A program made the translations under genes and the position numbers. Below the pieces are notes generated by a model. The model saw only the letters and a program-made list of their open reading frames with translations. It did not search any database and was not told the DNA's origin. From Brucellaceae bacterium (GTDB lineage: Bacteria; Pseudomonadota; Alphaproteobacteria; Rhizobiales; Rhizobiaceae), in the NCBI GenBank assembly GCA_020637775.1, contig JACKJV010000011.1, positions 49,550 through 113,549 of the forward strand: a DNA stretch of 64,000 nucleotides. The letters are read 5' to 3'. Shown here in pieces: positions 1 through 7,918 of the stretch. Position 1 is the first letter of the stretch. The number at the start of each line of letters is the position of its first letter.

Positions 1-341
1 TCCACGCCGACGCGGCCCTGCTTGTGGCGGATCGGGAAGACGACATTGTCCTCGATGGTGGCCCAGGGCAGAAGCGTGGGCTTCTGGAACACGATGCCGA
101 TATCATCCCGCGGGCCGCTGACCGGCAGGCCAAAGACCTCGGCCGAGCCGGATGTCGGGGCGAGCAGCCCGGCGGTGAGGCGCAGCAGGGTGGACTTGCC
201 GCAGCCGGACGGTCCGAGAACCGCCACGAATTCGTGGCGGCTGACGGTCATGTCGACCCCGCGCAGGGCTTCCAGCCTGCCGGACGCGGTTTCGAAAATC
301 TGGCCGGTGGCCTTGAAGCGAAGCGCGGGGGTGGTTTCCAT
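1..341 (-). CDS. ABC transporter ATP-binding protein (SsuB/TauB/ThiZ-type), 3' part outside window
   Basis: This is the N-terminal 113 residues of an ABC ATPase; the gene runs off the left edge. It begins METTPALRFKATG. A Walker A motif GPSGCGKST is visible near residue 43, followed by a Q-loop region reading GIVFQKPTLLPWATIEDNV. That Q-loop form is typical of the nitrate/sulfonate/taurine/hydroxymethylpyrimidine importer ATPases. It lies 8 bases downstream of the substrate-binding protein gene and is read in the same direction, so the two form one operon, with the permease presumably beyond the window. The substrate cannot be read from the ATPase. Confidence 0.9.
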   Translation of the reverse strand, partial: METTPALRFKATGQIFETASGRLEALRGVDMTVSRHEFVAVLGPSGCGKSTLLRLTAGLLAPTSGSAEVFGLPVSGPRDDIGIVFQKPTLLPWATIEDNVVFPIRHKQGRVGV

Positions 342-349
342 GATGAACC

Positions 350-1348
350 TCAGCTTCCCGGCACGAAGGCACGGTTGACGACGGTTTCGGGATCGAGCTT
401 GGCCGTGTCGAGGCCCTGTGCCCTGGAGACGCGCTCCCAGGTGGCCTTGAGGCGTTCGGGCTTGAACACGCCCAGGCCGTCTGCCTCGGTCACGTCGTTG
501 AAGATCAACACGAGCGTGTCGTTGACCGAGCCCTCGACAGCTTCCGACTTCAACTCCGGCACCGTGGCGGTGACGGCGGCGGCCGCCTCGGTCGGGTTTT
601 CCCTGACGAATTCGACCGACTTGCGGAAGGCCTCGATGAAGCGCCTGGCCACATCCGGGCGCTCGGCAAGGAATTTGTCGGAGGCGATCAGCGATGCCGA
701 ATAGAGTTCGAGACCGGCGGCCGACCACGGCATGACGACGATCTCCTTGCCGGCTTCCTTCGCCTGGCCGGTGTAGCGCGACACGTCGGTGACCCAGGCG
801 ATGATGGCGTCGGCGCCGCCGGTCATCAGCAGCGGGCCGAGCGCGCCGGGATCGGATTTCGTCAGCGTGATATCCCCTTCGCTCAGACCGATGTCGGCCA
901 GAACCAGTGGCAGGAAGACGTTGGACGAGGTGAAGGGCGAGGTGGCGATCTTCTTGCCCTTGACGTCGCCGATGGCCTCGATGCCATTGCCCTTCAATGT
1001 ATAGAACGCATGCGGGCCCTTGTTGAACAGCGACATGACGGCGGTGACCGGAACGCCTTCGTTGACGCGGGCGGCCATCAGCGCGCCAATGTCGGCCGAG
1101 CCGATGTCGGACGTGCCGGTGGCGATCTTGGTGATGGCCTCGGACGAACCGCGGCCCTGCTCGATGGAAACATCGAGGCCGGCATCGGCACAGAAGCCCT
1201 TCTGGACGCAGACATAGATGGGCGCCTTGTCACCGCCGGGGAGCCAGTCGAGCTGGTAAGTGACCTTGTCGGCCGCGCCGGCGGGAAGCGAGAGGGCGGC
1301 GAGCGCCATGGCGCCGGCGGCAAGTCTGGCTGTAAGCGTCTTCAGCAT
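350..1348 (-). CDS. NMT1/THI5-family ABC substrate-binding protein
   Basis: A 332-residue periplasmic binding protein. I chose the ATG at 1348 because it starts a clear signal peptide (MLKTLTARLAAGAMALAALSL, cleaved near PAGAADK) and has an AGGAAGG ribosome site about 8 bases upstream; longer in-frame starts lack both. The mature protein begins KVTYQLDWLPGGDKAPIYV, the NMT1/THI5 pattern in which a D-W pair and an aromatic site bind pyrimidine-like ligands; TSPFTSSNVFLPLVL is in the hinge region. Family members bind formylaminopyrimidine, hydroxymethylpyrimidine, riboflavin or sulfonates. The neighbouring purine/pyrimidine deaminases suggest a nucleobase-like or ureide ligand, which is inference. 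Confidence 0.85.
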   Translation of the reverse strand: MLKTLTARLAAGAMALAALSLPAGAADKVTYQLDWLPGGDKAPIYVCVQKGFCADAGLDVSIEQGRGSSEAITKIATGTSDIGSADIGALMAARVNEGVPVTAVMSLFNKGPHAFYTLKGNGIEAIGDVKGKKIATSPFTSSNVFLPLVLADIGLSEGDITLTKSDPGALGPLLMTGGADAIIAWVTDVSRYTGQAKEAGKEIVVMPWSAAGLELYSASLIASDKFLAERPDVARRFIEAFRKSVEFVRENPTEAAAAVTATVPELKSEAVEGSVNDTLVLIFNDVTEADGLGVFKPERLKATWERVSRAQGLDTAKLDPETVVNRAFVPGS

Positions 1349-1825
1349 GTCAATGACCTTCCTGTCAGTGATGGCCCTGTTCGGAATGAGCCTCTTCATG
1401 GCGGGCAGACCGAACGGGGCCGGGGGAATAGGGAAAACCGGCAAAGGCCCATGAGGGCATCAACCGGCGCTGCCGTGGGGGAGGATGGGAGAGGAAGACT
1501 TCAGGGTTCGGCACGGTTCGCCTCCGGACAGATTCTGACCTTGGCGAGCAATGTCCCGGGGTTGACCCTGACCGCTTCTACTCGTGAAGAACACAATGCA
1601 TGGGCCGTGCCAGATTTTCTGAAGGCCGGGCAAAATACTGAAAAACATGGAAAATCCCTGTGCCAAACAGGCCGCAGCCTTCAGTGCCGGCATTGGCGGT
1701 GACCGTAAATGCGTCAACTCTTGAATAAAAAATATGCAAATCGACAAAATGAACAAATCATGCGCAAAACGACTTGCGCGGCATCGCGCCGTGGCGTTAG
1801 CTTTCGCGTGAAAGGCAGGTGCTGC
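1349..1825. other. Divergent intergenic region of 477 bases
   Basis: No convincing gene is present. It separates the minus-strand importer operon from the plus-strand deaminase operon. It holds a sigma-54-like promoter facing left (1597-1612) and an AT-rich stretch around 1718-1765 containing TATGCAAATCG at 1733-1743, which resembles possible operator sequences elsewhere in the locus. I looked for a TPP riboswitch because of the THI5-type protein and did not find its conserved boxes. Confidence 0.6.
1597..1612 (-). promoter_or_regulatory. Sigma-54-type promoter candidate for the NMT1-type importer
   Basis: On the minus strand the sequence reads TGGCACGGCCCATGCA. It has the GG and GC doublets with exactly 10 bases between them, and one mismatch to the consensus TGGCACG-N4-TTGCW. 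It points at the substrate-binding protein gene, leaving a leader of about 235 bases. Two better sigma-54 sites in the same locus raise its credibility. Confidence 0.45.
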
Positions 1826-2317
1826 ATGATCCTATCACAAGACCGCAAGGAGGCGCTTTTGCGCCGCACCATCGAACTGGCCCGGGAATCGCGGGCGCGC
1901 GGCGATCATCCCTTCGGCGCGCTCCTGGCCGGGCCGGACGGGGGCATCCTGCTGGAGGCGATGAATACCTGCGGGACGAAGGGCGACCGGACGGGCCATG
2001 CCGAGCGCAATCTGATGACGGAAGCCTCCTTGCGGTTTACGGCGGAGGAACTGGCAGATTGCACCATGGTCACCAGCGCCGAACCCTGCGCGATGTGCGC
2101 CGGTTCGGTCTACTGGGCCGGGGTGGGCCATGTCGTGCATGGGATGAGCGAAAAGGCGCTCAAGGACCTGATCGGCCCCGATCCCGAAAACCTGACCATG
2201 GACCTGCCCTGCCGCGACGTGTTTGCCGCTGGACAGCGCAAGGTCACGGTCGAGGGGCCGATGCTGGCGGAGGAATCCGCAGCCGTGCACGAAGGCTTCT
2301 GGACCGGAGAGGAATGA
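1826..2317 (+). CDS. Nucleoside/nucleobase deaminase of the CDA fold (guanine or cytosine deaminase-like)
   Basis: A 163-residue zinc deaminase. The catalytic motifs are visible: HAERN (zinc His and proton-shuttle Glu) near residues 63-67 and PCAMCAG (the two zinc Cys) near 90-96. The start at 1826 (MILSQDRKEALL) matches the family N-terminus; the open frame extends further upstream but without deaminase-like sequence. The length and the DHPFGALLAG segment fit the tRNA-adenosine/guanine/cytosine deaminase group acting on free bases. It heads a plus-strand run with a flavoprotein, an 8-oxoguanine deaminase-like enzyme and an oxygenase. The exact base is uncertain; guanine or an oxidised purine would suit the neighbours. 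Confidence 0.85.
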   Translation: MILSQDRKEALLRRTIELARESRARGDHPFGALLAGPDGGILLEAMNTCGTKGDRTGHAERNLMTEASLRFTAEELADCTMVTSAEPCAMCAGSVYWAGVGHVVHGMSEKALKDLIGPDPENLTMDLPCRDVFAAGQRKVTVEGPMLAEESAAVHEGFWTGEE

Positions 2318-2360
2318 TGCGGCGCGGACCCGGGCAAGCAGGCGGCCGGAGCAGCCTTTC

Positions 2361-2960
2361 ATGAAGGTGCTCATGGTCGTCTGCCACCCGGTGCCCGAAA
2401 GCTATGTCCTGGCCGTTGCGGCCAAGGCCCGCGAGGCTGTCGCGGCGGCCGGCCATGCGGTGGACTGGCTGGATCTCCATGCCGAGAACTTCGATCCGGT
2501 CATGGGCGCGGACGAACGGCGGCGCTACAATGACATGACGCGCAACGACCATCCGCTGCCGGGTCATGCGGCGCGGCTGGCGGAGGCAGAGGCGCTCGTC
2601 GTCATCTACCCGACCTGGTGGTACTGCCTGCCTGCCATGCTCAAGGGCTGGTTCGACCGGGTCTTCACGCCGGGGCTGGCCTTTGCCGTATCGCCGGACA
2701 ACGCGCCGATCCGCCCGCTGCTCACCAACATCACCCGCTGTGCCGTGATCACCACCTGCGGCGCGCCGCGCTGGTGGTCCATCCTTGTCGGTCATCCCGG
2801 CAAGAAGACCGTTCTTCGCGGCCTTCGCGCGCTGTTCGCGCGGCGCTGCCGGACGCTTTTCCTGGCGCATTACCTGATGGACGTCTCGACGCCCGCCAGC
2901 CGTGCCGCCTTCCTCGACCGTGTCGCCACCCGTCTGCCCGCCTTTCTCGGCCCTGCATGA
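2361..2960 (+). CDS. NAD(P)H:quinone oxidoreductase-like flavoprotein (flavodoxin-2 fold)
   Basis: A 199-residue protein starting MKVLMVVCHPVPESYVLAVA, the FMN/FAD-binding first strand and loop of the NQO1/MdaB family. ALVVIYPTWWYCLPAMLKGWFDRVF is the classic second flavin-binding segment with the paired Trp residues, and ITTCGAPRWWS is the third loop. It sits between two deaminase genes with short gaps (43 and 19 bases), so it is probably co-transcribed. It could detoxify quinone-like or oxidised intermediates or supply electrons to the nearby oxygenase; the sequence does not decide. Confidence 0.85.
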   Translation: MKVLMVVCHPVPESYVLAVAAKAREAVAAAGHAVDWLDLHAENFDPVMGADERRRYNDMTRNDHPLPGHAARLAEAEALVVIYPTWWYCLPAMLKGWFDRVFTPGLAFAVSPDNAPIRPLLTNITRCAVITTCGAPRWWSILVGHPGKKTVLRGLRALFARRCRTLFLAHYLMDVSTPASRAAFLDRVATRLPAFLGPA

Positions 2961-2979
2961 CCCTTCCGGAGAGCCGCCC

Positions 2980-4314
2980 TTGAGAACCTGGATCAAGACC
3001 CCGCTTGCCATCCTCGCCGACGATGCCGGCGGAGGACTGGTCGTCGAGGACAGCCGCATCGTCGAGCTCGTAGCGAGCGGCGGGGTGCCTTCGCAGCCTG
3101 TGGACGAGACCTTCGATGCCTCGCGCCATGTCGTGCTGCCGGGGCTGATAAACACACACCACCATTTCTTCCAGACACTGTGCCGGGCGCATCCTGTGGC
3201 GCGCGACAAGGAACTGTTCCCCTGGCTGGTGGCGCTCTACCCGATCTGGAGCCGGCTGAACCGCGACATGTTCCGCGTCGGCGCGCGACTGGCCTATGCC
3301 GAATTGCTGCTGTCTGGCTGCACGACGGCCATGGATCACAATTACATGCATTACGAGGGGCTGGAGGACGCCACCGATATCGAGGTCGAGGAAGCGCGGG
3401 CGCTCGGCATCCGCACCACGGTGGCGCGCGGTTCGCTTTCGCTGTCGCAGAAAGACGGGGCGATTCCGTCCGACACCATCGTCCAGGACGAGGACACGAT
3501 CCTGGCCGACAGCGAACGGGTCTTGCGCAAGTACCATGACACGTCCGAGGGGGCGATGACGCAGATCGCGCTGGCGCCCTGCGCGCCGTTCAATGTCGGT
3601 ATCGGCGTGATGCGCGGCAGCGCGGACCTGGCGGAGAAATACGATTGCCGGCTGCATACGCATCTGGCCGAGACGAAGGACGAGGAGGACTTCTGCAAGG
3701 CCGCATTCGGCTACCGGCCGATCGACTGGCTGGAGGATTGCAACTGGTTGCAACCGCGCGTCTGGCTGGCGCATGGCATTCATTTCACCTGCGAGGATTG
3801 CGAGAAACTGGGCCGGCACGGTGTGGGCGTCTGCCATTGCCCGACCTCCAACGCGGTGCTGGCGTCGGGCTTCTGCAAGACGCTGGATCTGGAGGCAGCC
3901 GGCAGCCCGGTAGGGCTCGGCGTGGATGGTTCCGCCTCCAACGATTCCTCCAACCTGATGGAAGAGGTGCGCCATGCGCTGATGGTCAACCGGCTGGGCT
4001 ACGCTTCGGCCGAGCGCATCACCCATCGCGATGCGCTTCGCTGGGCCACGGCGGGCTCGGCCCGGTGTCTCGGACGGTCCGACATCGGTGAGATCGCGGT
4101 GGGCAAGCAGGCGGATCTTGCCTTGTTCACGCTGGACGAGCTGCGTTTTTCCGGTGCGCATGACCCGATCGCCGCTCTGGTGCATTGCGGCGCCAGCCGG
4201 GCCGACCGGGTGATGGTGGCCGGCCAATGGCGGGTCATCGACGGGGCCATTCCCGGCCTCGATGTCAAGAAACTGATTGCCGACCACAGCGCTGCGGCGC
4301 GGGTCTTTGCCTGA
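2980..4314 (+). CDS. 8-oxoguanine deaminase-like amidohydrolase
   Basis: A 444-residue metal-dependent amidohydrolase of the AtzA/TrzN/8-oxoguanine deaminase group. I place the start at the TTG at 2980: it has a GGAGAG ribosome site 8 bases upstream and avoids overlap with the preceding gene. Metal and catalytic motifs are NTHHHFFQTL (residues 58-67), HTHLAET (residue about 225 on), WLAHGIHF, and the Asp-containing GVDGSASNDSSNL, a form I associate with 8-oxoguanine deaminases. The reaction would be 8-oxoguanine to uric acid plus ammonia. Chlorinated triazine or other purine substrates are alternatives within this family. Confidence 0.8.
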   Translation: MRTWIKTPLAILADDAGGGLVVEDSRIVELVASGGVPSQPVDETFDASRHVVLPGLINTHHHFFQTLCRAHPVARDKELFPWLVALYPIWSRLNRDMFRVGARLAYAELLLSGCTTAMDHNYMHYEGLEDATDIEVEEARALGIRTTVARGSLSLSQKDGAIPSDTIVQDEDTILADSERVLRKYHDTSEGAMTQIALAPCAPFNVGIGVMRGSADLAEKYDCRLHTHLAETKDEEDFCKAAFGYRPIDWLEDCNWLQPRVWLAHGIHFTCEDCEKLGRHGVGVCHCPTSNAVLASGFCKTLDLEAAGSPVGLGVDGSASNDSSNLMEEVRHALMVNRLGYASAERITHRDALRWATAGSARCLGRSDIGEIAVGKQADLALFTLDELRFSGAHDPIAALVHCGASRADRVMVAGQWRVIDGAIPGLDVKKLIADHSAAARVFA

Positions 4315-4323
4315 CAGGAGACC

Positions 4324-5289
4324 ATGATGGCGAATGCGGACATCCCGGTCATCGACCTGACGCCCCTGCGCAGTGGCGGTTGCGAGGGACTGGCGCGGGT
4401 GGCCGGTGAAATCGGAGAGGCCTGCCGCGGCATCGGCTTTTTCTACATCACTGGCCACGGCGTTCAGGACGGGTTGATCGCCGACGTGTTTTCCGAGGCG
4501 CAGCGGTTTTTCGCCGCGCCGGAAGCGGACAAGCGAAAGGCGCTCTATTCCGCGGCATCCGGCAATCGCGGCTTTATCCCCATGGGTGGGGAATCGCTCG
4601 ATCCGGGCAAGCCGGCCGATGTGAAGGAGGCCTTCAACGTGGGGCTGGAGCTTGCATCGGACGATCCCGAGATCCTCAACGGCGCGCGGTTCCGGGCGTT
4701 GAACCTCTGGCCGGAGCGGGCGGCCTTCCGCGATACCATGCTGGCCTATTTCGACGCGGTCTGGGGGCTGGGACGGCTTCTGCACCGTGCCTTCGCGACC
4801 GATCTTTCCATGCCGGCAGATTTTTTCGAGGACAAGCTCGACCGTCCGCTGGCGACCTTGCGGCTGCTGCATTACCCGGAGCGTCCGGCCACGATGGAGG
4901 CCGGTCAACTCGGCGCTGGAGAGCATACCGATTATGGATGCGTCACCCTGTTGATGACGGACGATGCAGGCGGGCTGGAAGTGCGTACCCGCGATGGCGC
5001 GTGGCTGGCAGCGCCGCATGTGCCGGGCGCCTATGTCTGCAATATCGGCGACTGCCTGATGCGCTGGACCAATGACACCTATGTCTCGACGCCGCACCGG
5101 GTGGTCAATCCGGCCGGACGCGAGCGTTTCTCCGTCGCCTTCTTTCTCGATCCGAACCCGGATGCCGCCGTGCAATGCCTGCCGACCTGCACGGGGCCTG
5201 GACGACCGGCAAGATACCCGCCGATCAGCGGGGCGGACTACCTGGAAAGCCGGCTCAACCCGACCTATGCCAAGAGCGGGCTGGCCTGA
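4324..5289 (+). CDS. Isopenicillin N synthase-like 2-oxoglutarate/Fe(II)-dependent oxygenase
   Basis: A 321-residue oxygenase. The DIOX_N part (IPVIDLTPLRSGG, then GEACRGIGFFYITGHG) is followed by the iron-binding facial triad: HTDYG (His and Asp, about residues 201-203) and the distal His in STPHRVVNPAGRERFSVAFF. The latter also has the R-x-S motif that binds 2-oxoglutarate. AGGAG lies just upstream of a double ATG (4324 or 4327). It is 9 bases after the 8-oxoguanine deaminase-like gene, the last gene before a strong terminator. The substrate is unknown; the neighbourhood suggests an oxidised purine or a ring-cleavage product. It is not recognisably the known xanthine dioxygenase. Confidence 0.85.
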   Translation: MMANADIPVIDLTPLRSGGCEGLARVAGEIGEACRGIGFFYITGHGVQDGLIADVFSEAQRFFAAPEADKRKALYSAASGNRGFIPMGGESLDPGKPADVKEAFNVGLELASDDPEILNGARFRALNLWPERAAFRDTMLAYFDAVWGLGRLLHRAFATDLSMPADFFEDKLDRPLATLRLLHYPERPATMEAGQLGAGEHTDYGCVTLLMTDDAGGLEVRTRDGAWLAAPHVPGAYVCNIGDCLMRWTNDTYVSTPHRVVNPAGRERFSVAFFLDPNPDAAVQCLPTCTGPGRPARYPPISGADYLESRLNPTYAKSGLA

Positions 5290-5314
5290 GCGGAGACAGG
5301 CTCTGGAAGGCAGG

Positions 5315-5339
5315 GGCCGGCAGCAGTGCCGGCCTTTTT
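5315..5339 (+). terminator. Intrinsic terminator of the deaminase/oxygenase operon
   Basis: A perfect 7-bp stem GGCCGGC / GCCGGCC closes a 6-base loop and is followed by five T residues. It begins 26 bases after the oxygenase stop codon. Confidence 0.85.
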
Positions 5340-5340
5340 C

Positions 5341-5359
5341 TGTATGCAATCGCATTACA
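5341..5359. promoter_or_regulatory. Operator-like inverted repeat (TGTATGC-AATC-GCATTACA)
   Basis: The arms TGTATGC and GCATTACA match apart from one extra base. The 10-mer TGTATGCAAT recurs exactly in the atzF leader (16435-16444). It lies about 160-175 bases upstream of the sigma-54 promoter, a distance usual for an activator site; the other candidate is the GntR regulator encoded in this operon. Confidence 0.4.
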
Positions 5360-5516
5360 AATGCTTAAAGAAGCGCCACTGTGAAATATCTGCTTAAAAA
5401 GAAATCAATGATCTGAATGTGACGAGCGGCCGCTGGCTGATCCCGTTCGGCCTGCATAATCCACAAGCTATTGATATTATATTCTTTTATATTGTCATGG
5501 TGTTCGCTTCAAGGTC

Positions 5517-5532
5517 TGGCATGGCGCTTGCT
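5517..5532 (+). promoter_or_regulatory. Sigma-54 promoter of the BMP importer/biuret operon
   Basis: The sequence TGGCATGGCGCTTGCT matches TGGCACG-N4-TTGCW with one mismatch and has exact GG-N10-GC spacing. The identical 16 bases precede atzF on the other strand. Transcription would start near 5543, giving a leader of about 70 bases before the substrate-binding protein gene. Confidence 0.75.
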
Positions 5533-5613
5533 ATTCCTGTGGCAGCGATGGCGCCATGCCGGTCCATCACGCCGAGAAGCCACAGACAAGCGAACGAACC
5601 AGGAGCTGGATCA

Positions 5614-6729
5614 ATGTCTCATCAAGGAATCTCCCGCCGCTCATTGCTCAAGACCGGGCTGGCGGGTTTGGCCACGACGGCCTTGCCACTGGGCGCCATC
5701 GCGCCGGCGCGTGCAGCCGGCGATGTCGTGCTGGGCGCGGTCTATGTCGGGCCGCGCGACGATTTCGGATGGAACCAGGCCCATGCGGTGGCCATGGAAA
5801 TCCTCAAGTCGGTGCCGAATGTCACGGTGATCGAGGAAGAGAACGTGCCGGAAACCGATGCCGTGGCCAAGTCCATGGAATCCATGATCAACCTTGATGG
5901 CGCCAACCTCATCCTCGCCACGTCGTTCGGCTATTACAAGCCGTTCGTCACCGATCTTGCCGCGAAGTATCCGGACGTCCAGTTCCGCCATGCCGCGCCG
6001 CTGTGGAACAAGGACACCGACCCGGCCAATGCGGGCAGCTATTTCTGCTATCTCAACCAGGCGCATTACGTGAACGGTGTCGCCGCCGGCCTGTCGTCCG
6101 CCACCGGCAAGATCGGCTTCGTCGCGGCCAAGCCGATCCCGACCGTTCTGTCCAACATCAATTCGGTGCTGCTGGGCGCCCGCTCGGTGAACCCGAATGC
6201 CACGGTCCAGGTGATCTTCACCGGCGACTGGTCGCTGCCGGTTCGCGAGGCGGAGGCCGCAAATGCGCTGGTGGACGCGGGCTGCGACGTGCTCACCTGC
6301 CATGTCGACGGGCCGAAGGTGGTGATCGAAACGGCGGAAGGGCGCGGCGTGAAATCCTGCGGCCACAATGCCTCGCAGGCGCCGCTGGCACCCAAGGGCT
6401 TCATCACGGGTGCGGAATACAAGTGGGAAACCATCTACAGGATGTATGCCGACATGCTTTCCAGCGGCGAGGCGCTGCCCAACGTCGTGGTCGGTGGCTA
6501 TGACAATGACATGGTGCAGAACACGCCGTTTGGCGCGGGCGCGACACCGGAAGCCGTCAAGGCGGCGGAAGCCGCGATCGCCGGTCTGAAGGAAAAGAAG
6601 CCGATCTATGCCGGCATGCTGAAGGACAACAAGGGCAATGTCGTCATCGACAAGGATTACGACAATTACGACCCGTATCTCGACGGCATGGATTACCTGC
6701 TGGAGGGCGTGATCGGCTCGATCACCTGA
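5614..6729 (+). CDS. BMP-family ABC substrate-binding protein (purine/ureide importer)
   Basis: A 371-residue periplasmic binding protein of the basic membrane protein (BMP/Med) family, which binds nucleosides and nucleobases. It starts at 5614 behind AGGAG. The N-terminus SRRSLLKTGLAGLATTALPLG is a Tat-type signal with a twin arginine, cleaved after APARA. GAVYVGPRDDFGWNQAHA is the family's ligand-site opening. It is the first gene of an importer whose permeases follow and whose ATPase is encoded at 10581. Because the operon also encodes biuret and formamide hydrolases, the ligand may be an oxidised purine or a linear ureide; that is inference. Confidence 0.88.
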   Translation: MSHQGISRRSLLKTGLAGLATTALPLGAIAPARAAGDVVLGAVYVGPRDDFGWNQAHAVAMEILKSVPNVTVIEEENVPETDAVAKSMESMINLDGANLILATSFGYYKPFVTDLAAKYPDVQFRHAAPLWNKDTDPANAGSYFCYLNQAHYVNGVAAGLSSATGKIGFVAAKPIPTVLSNINSVLLGARSVNPNATVQVIFTGDWSLPVREAEAANALVDAGCDVLTCHVDGPKVVIETAEGRGVKSCGHNASQAPLAPKGFITGAEYKWETIYRMYADMLSSGEALPNVVVGGYDNDMVQNTPFGAGATPEAVKAAEAAIAGLKEKKPIYAGMLKDNKGNVVIDKDYDNYDPYLDGMDYLLEGVIGSIT

Positions 6730-6738
6730 TCCTCCCGC

Positions 6739-6779
6739 GCCGGCAGCCCGTGACCAACGCCCCCGGTGTGGCTGCCGGC
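6739..6779 (+). terminator. Hairpin between binding-protein and permease genes (attenuator-like)
   Basis: A perfect 10-bp stem GCCGGCAGCC / GGCTGCCGGC closes a loop of about 21 bases and is followed by a C/T-rich tract. It starts 9 bases after the binding-protein stop. Such hairpins commonly stabilise or partly terminate the message so that the binding protein exceeds the permeases. Confidence 0.55.
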
Positions 6780-6811
6780 ACTCCTTTCCTCCTTCTGACA
6801 GAAGCCTGGAC

Positions 6812-7918
6812 ATGGCAGCCACAGACATTTCCCCGACGCGTCCTTTCCAGCCCTCGGCCCGCCTGCTGGGCGCGGCCGAAAAGGTCGTCATTCCGCTTGG
6901 CGCGCTGATCGCCTCGGCGGTCGTGTTCTCGCTCTTCCTTCTGCTGCTGGGCAAGAGTCCGGTGGAGTTCTTCCAGCTTGTCTGGCGCGGCGGGTTCGGC
7001 ACGTCCTTCTCCTTCCAGAACACGTTGCAGCGCTCCGCGCCGCTGATCCTGACCGGGCTTGCCTTCGCCATACCGGCGCAGATCGGGCTGACCATGATCG
7101 GCGCGGAAGGCGCGCTGGTGCTGGGTGGCTTCGCCGCGGCGGCCATCGCCATTCCGCTGGTCTCTTCCGGCGTGCCTGTGGCCATCACGCTCGTGCTGAT
7201 GGCCGCGCTGGCCATGGCGGCGGGGGCCGGATGGAACGCGATCGCCGGCTGGCTTCGCCATGCGCGCGGCGTCAACGAAACGATCTCGACACTGCTTTTG
7301 ACCTATATCGCCATCGCCATCATGAATTTCTTCGTGGAAGGCGTGTTGCGCGACCCTGCCTCGCAGAACAAGCCCTCGACCATGCCCATCGGCAAGGACT
7401 ACATGGTCGGCGCCATCCCCGGCACCGACGTGCATTGGGGGCTGGTGGCCGGCATCGTGCTGGCGGTGCTGCTCTATCTCCTGATGGCGCGCACGACCTT
7501 CGGCTTCGCAGCGCGGGTGACGGGCGGCAATCCGCGCGCCGCGCTCGCCCAGGGCCTGCCGGTCGGCAAGCTGATCGTAGCCTGTTCGGCCATTGCCGGC
7601 GCGGCGGCGGGGCTGGCCGGTTTCTACGAGGTCGCTGCCATTCACGGCCAGGCGAATGCCTCGCTGGTGGCCGGCTACGGCTTTACCGGCATTCTCGTTT
7701 CCTTCGTCGCGCGGCACAACCCGCTGGTCATCGTGCCGGTCGCCATCATGTTCGGCGCCATCGAGGCATCGGGCGGGCTGATCCAGCGGCGCATGGACAT
7801 GCCGGACGCCACGGCTCTGGTGTTGCAGGGCATCATCTTCGTGGTCCTGCTGGCCAGCGAGACGCTGCATGGCCGCTTCGCCATCTTCAAACCGACAATT
7901 GCGAGTGACCGGACATGA
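6812..7918 (+). CDS. ABC transporter permease, BMP/nucleoside importer, subunit 1
   Basis: A 368-residue permease of the BPD_transp_2 (branched-chain amino acid/ribose/nucleoside) family with about 9-10 hydrophobic segments, starting with a cytoplasmic tail and then VVIPLGALIASAVVFSLFLLLLG. NIGAE-type loops are replaced here by TMIGAEGALVLGGF, the conserved permease segment. GGNPRAALAQGLPVGKLIVACSAIAGAAAGLAGFYEVAA is the coupling-loop region preceding a glycine-rich helix. Its stop overlaps the start of the partner permease by 4 bases. Confidence 0.88.
   Translation: MAATDISPTRPFQPSARLLGAAEKVVIPLGALIASAVVFSLFLLLLGKSPVEFFQLVWRGGFGTSFSFQNTLQRSAPLILTGLAFAIPAQIGLTMIGAEGALVLGGFAAAAIAIPLVSSGVPVAITLVLMAALAMAAGAGWNAIAGWLRHARGVNETISTLLLTYIAIAIMNFFVEGVLRDPASQNKPSTMPIGKDYMVGAIPGTDVHWGLVAGIVLAVLLYLLMARTTFGFAARVTGGNPRAALAQGLPVGKLIVACSAIAGAAAGLAGFYEVAAIHGQANASLVAGYGFTGILVSFVARHNPLVIVPVAIMFGAIEASGGLIQRRMDMPDATALVLQGIIFVVLLASETLHGRFAIFKPTIASDRT

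Larger units (their letters stand above)
5290..5613. other. Intergenic control region of 324 bases
   Basis: It contains, in order, an intrinsic terminator (5315-5339), an imperfect inverted repeat (5341-5359), an AT-rich stretch (about 5340-5510) and a sigma-54 promoter (5517-5532) serving the BMP importer operon. No gene is supported here. Confidence 0.7.

Noticed and set aside
1349-1825. TPP riboswitch for the THI5-type importer
   Set aside because: The conserved CTGAGA and ACCTGATC-type boxes are absent on both strands.
2749-5355. An 868-codon open frame on the minus strand
   Set aside because: It is antisense to the deaminase and oxygenase genes, has no domain I recognise and is rich in Arg/His/Pro, as expected for a shadow frame in GC-rich DNA.
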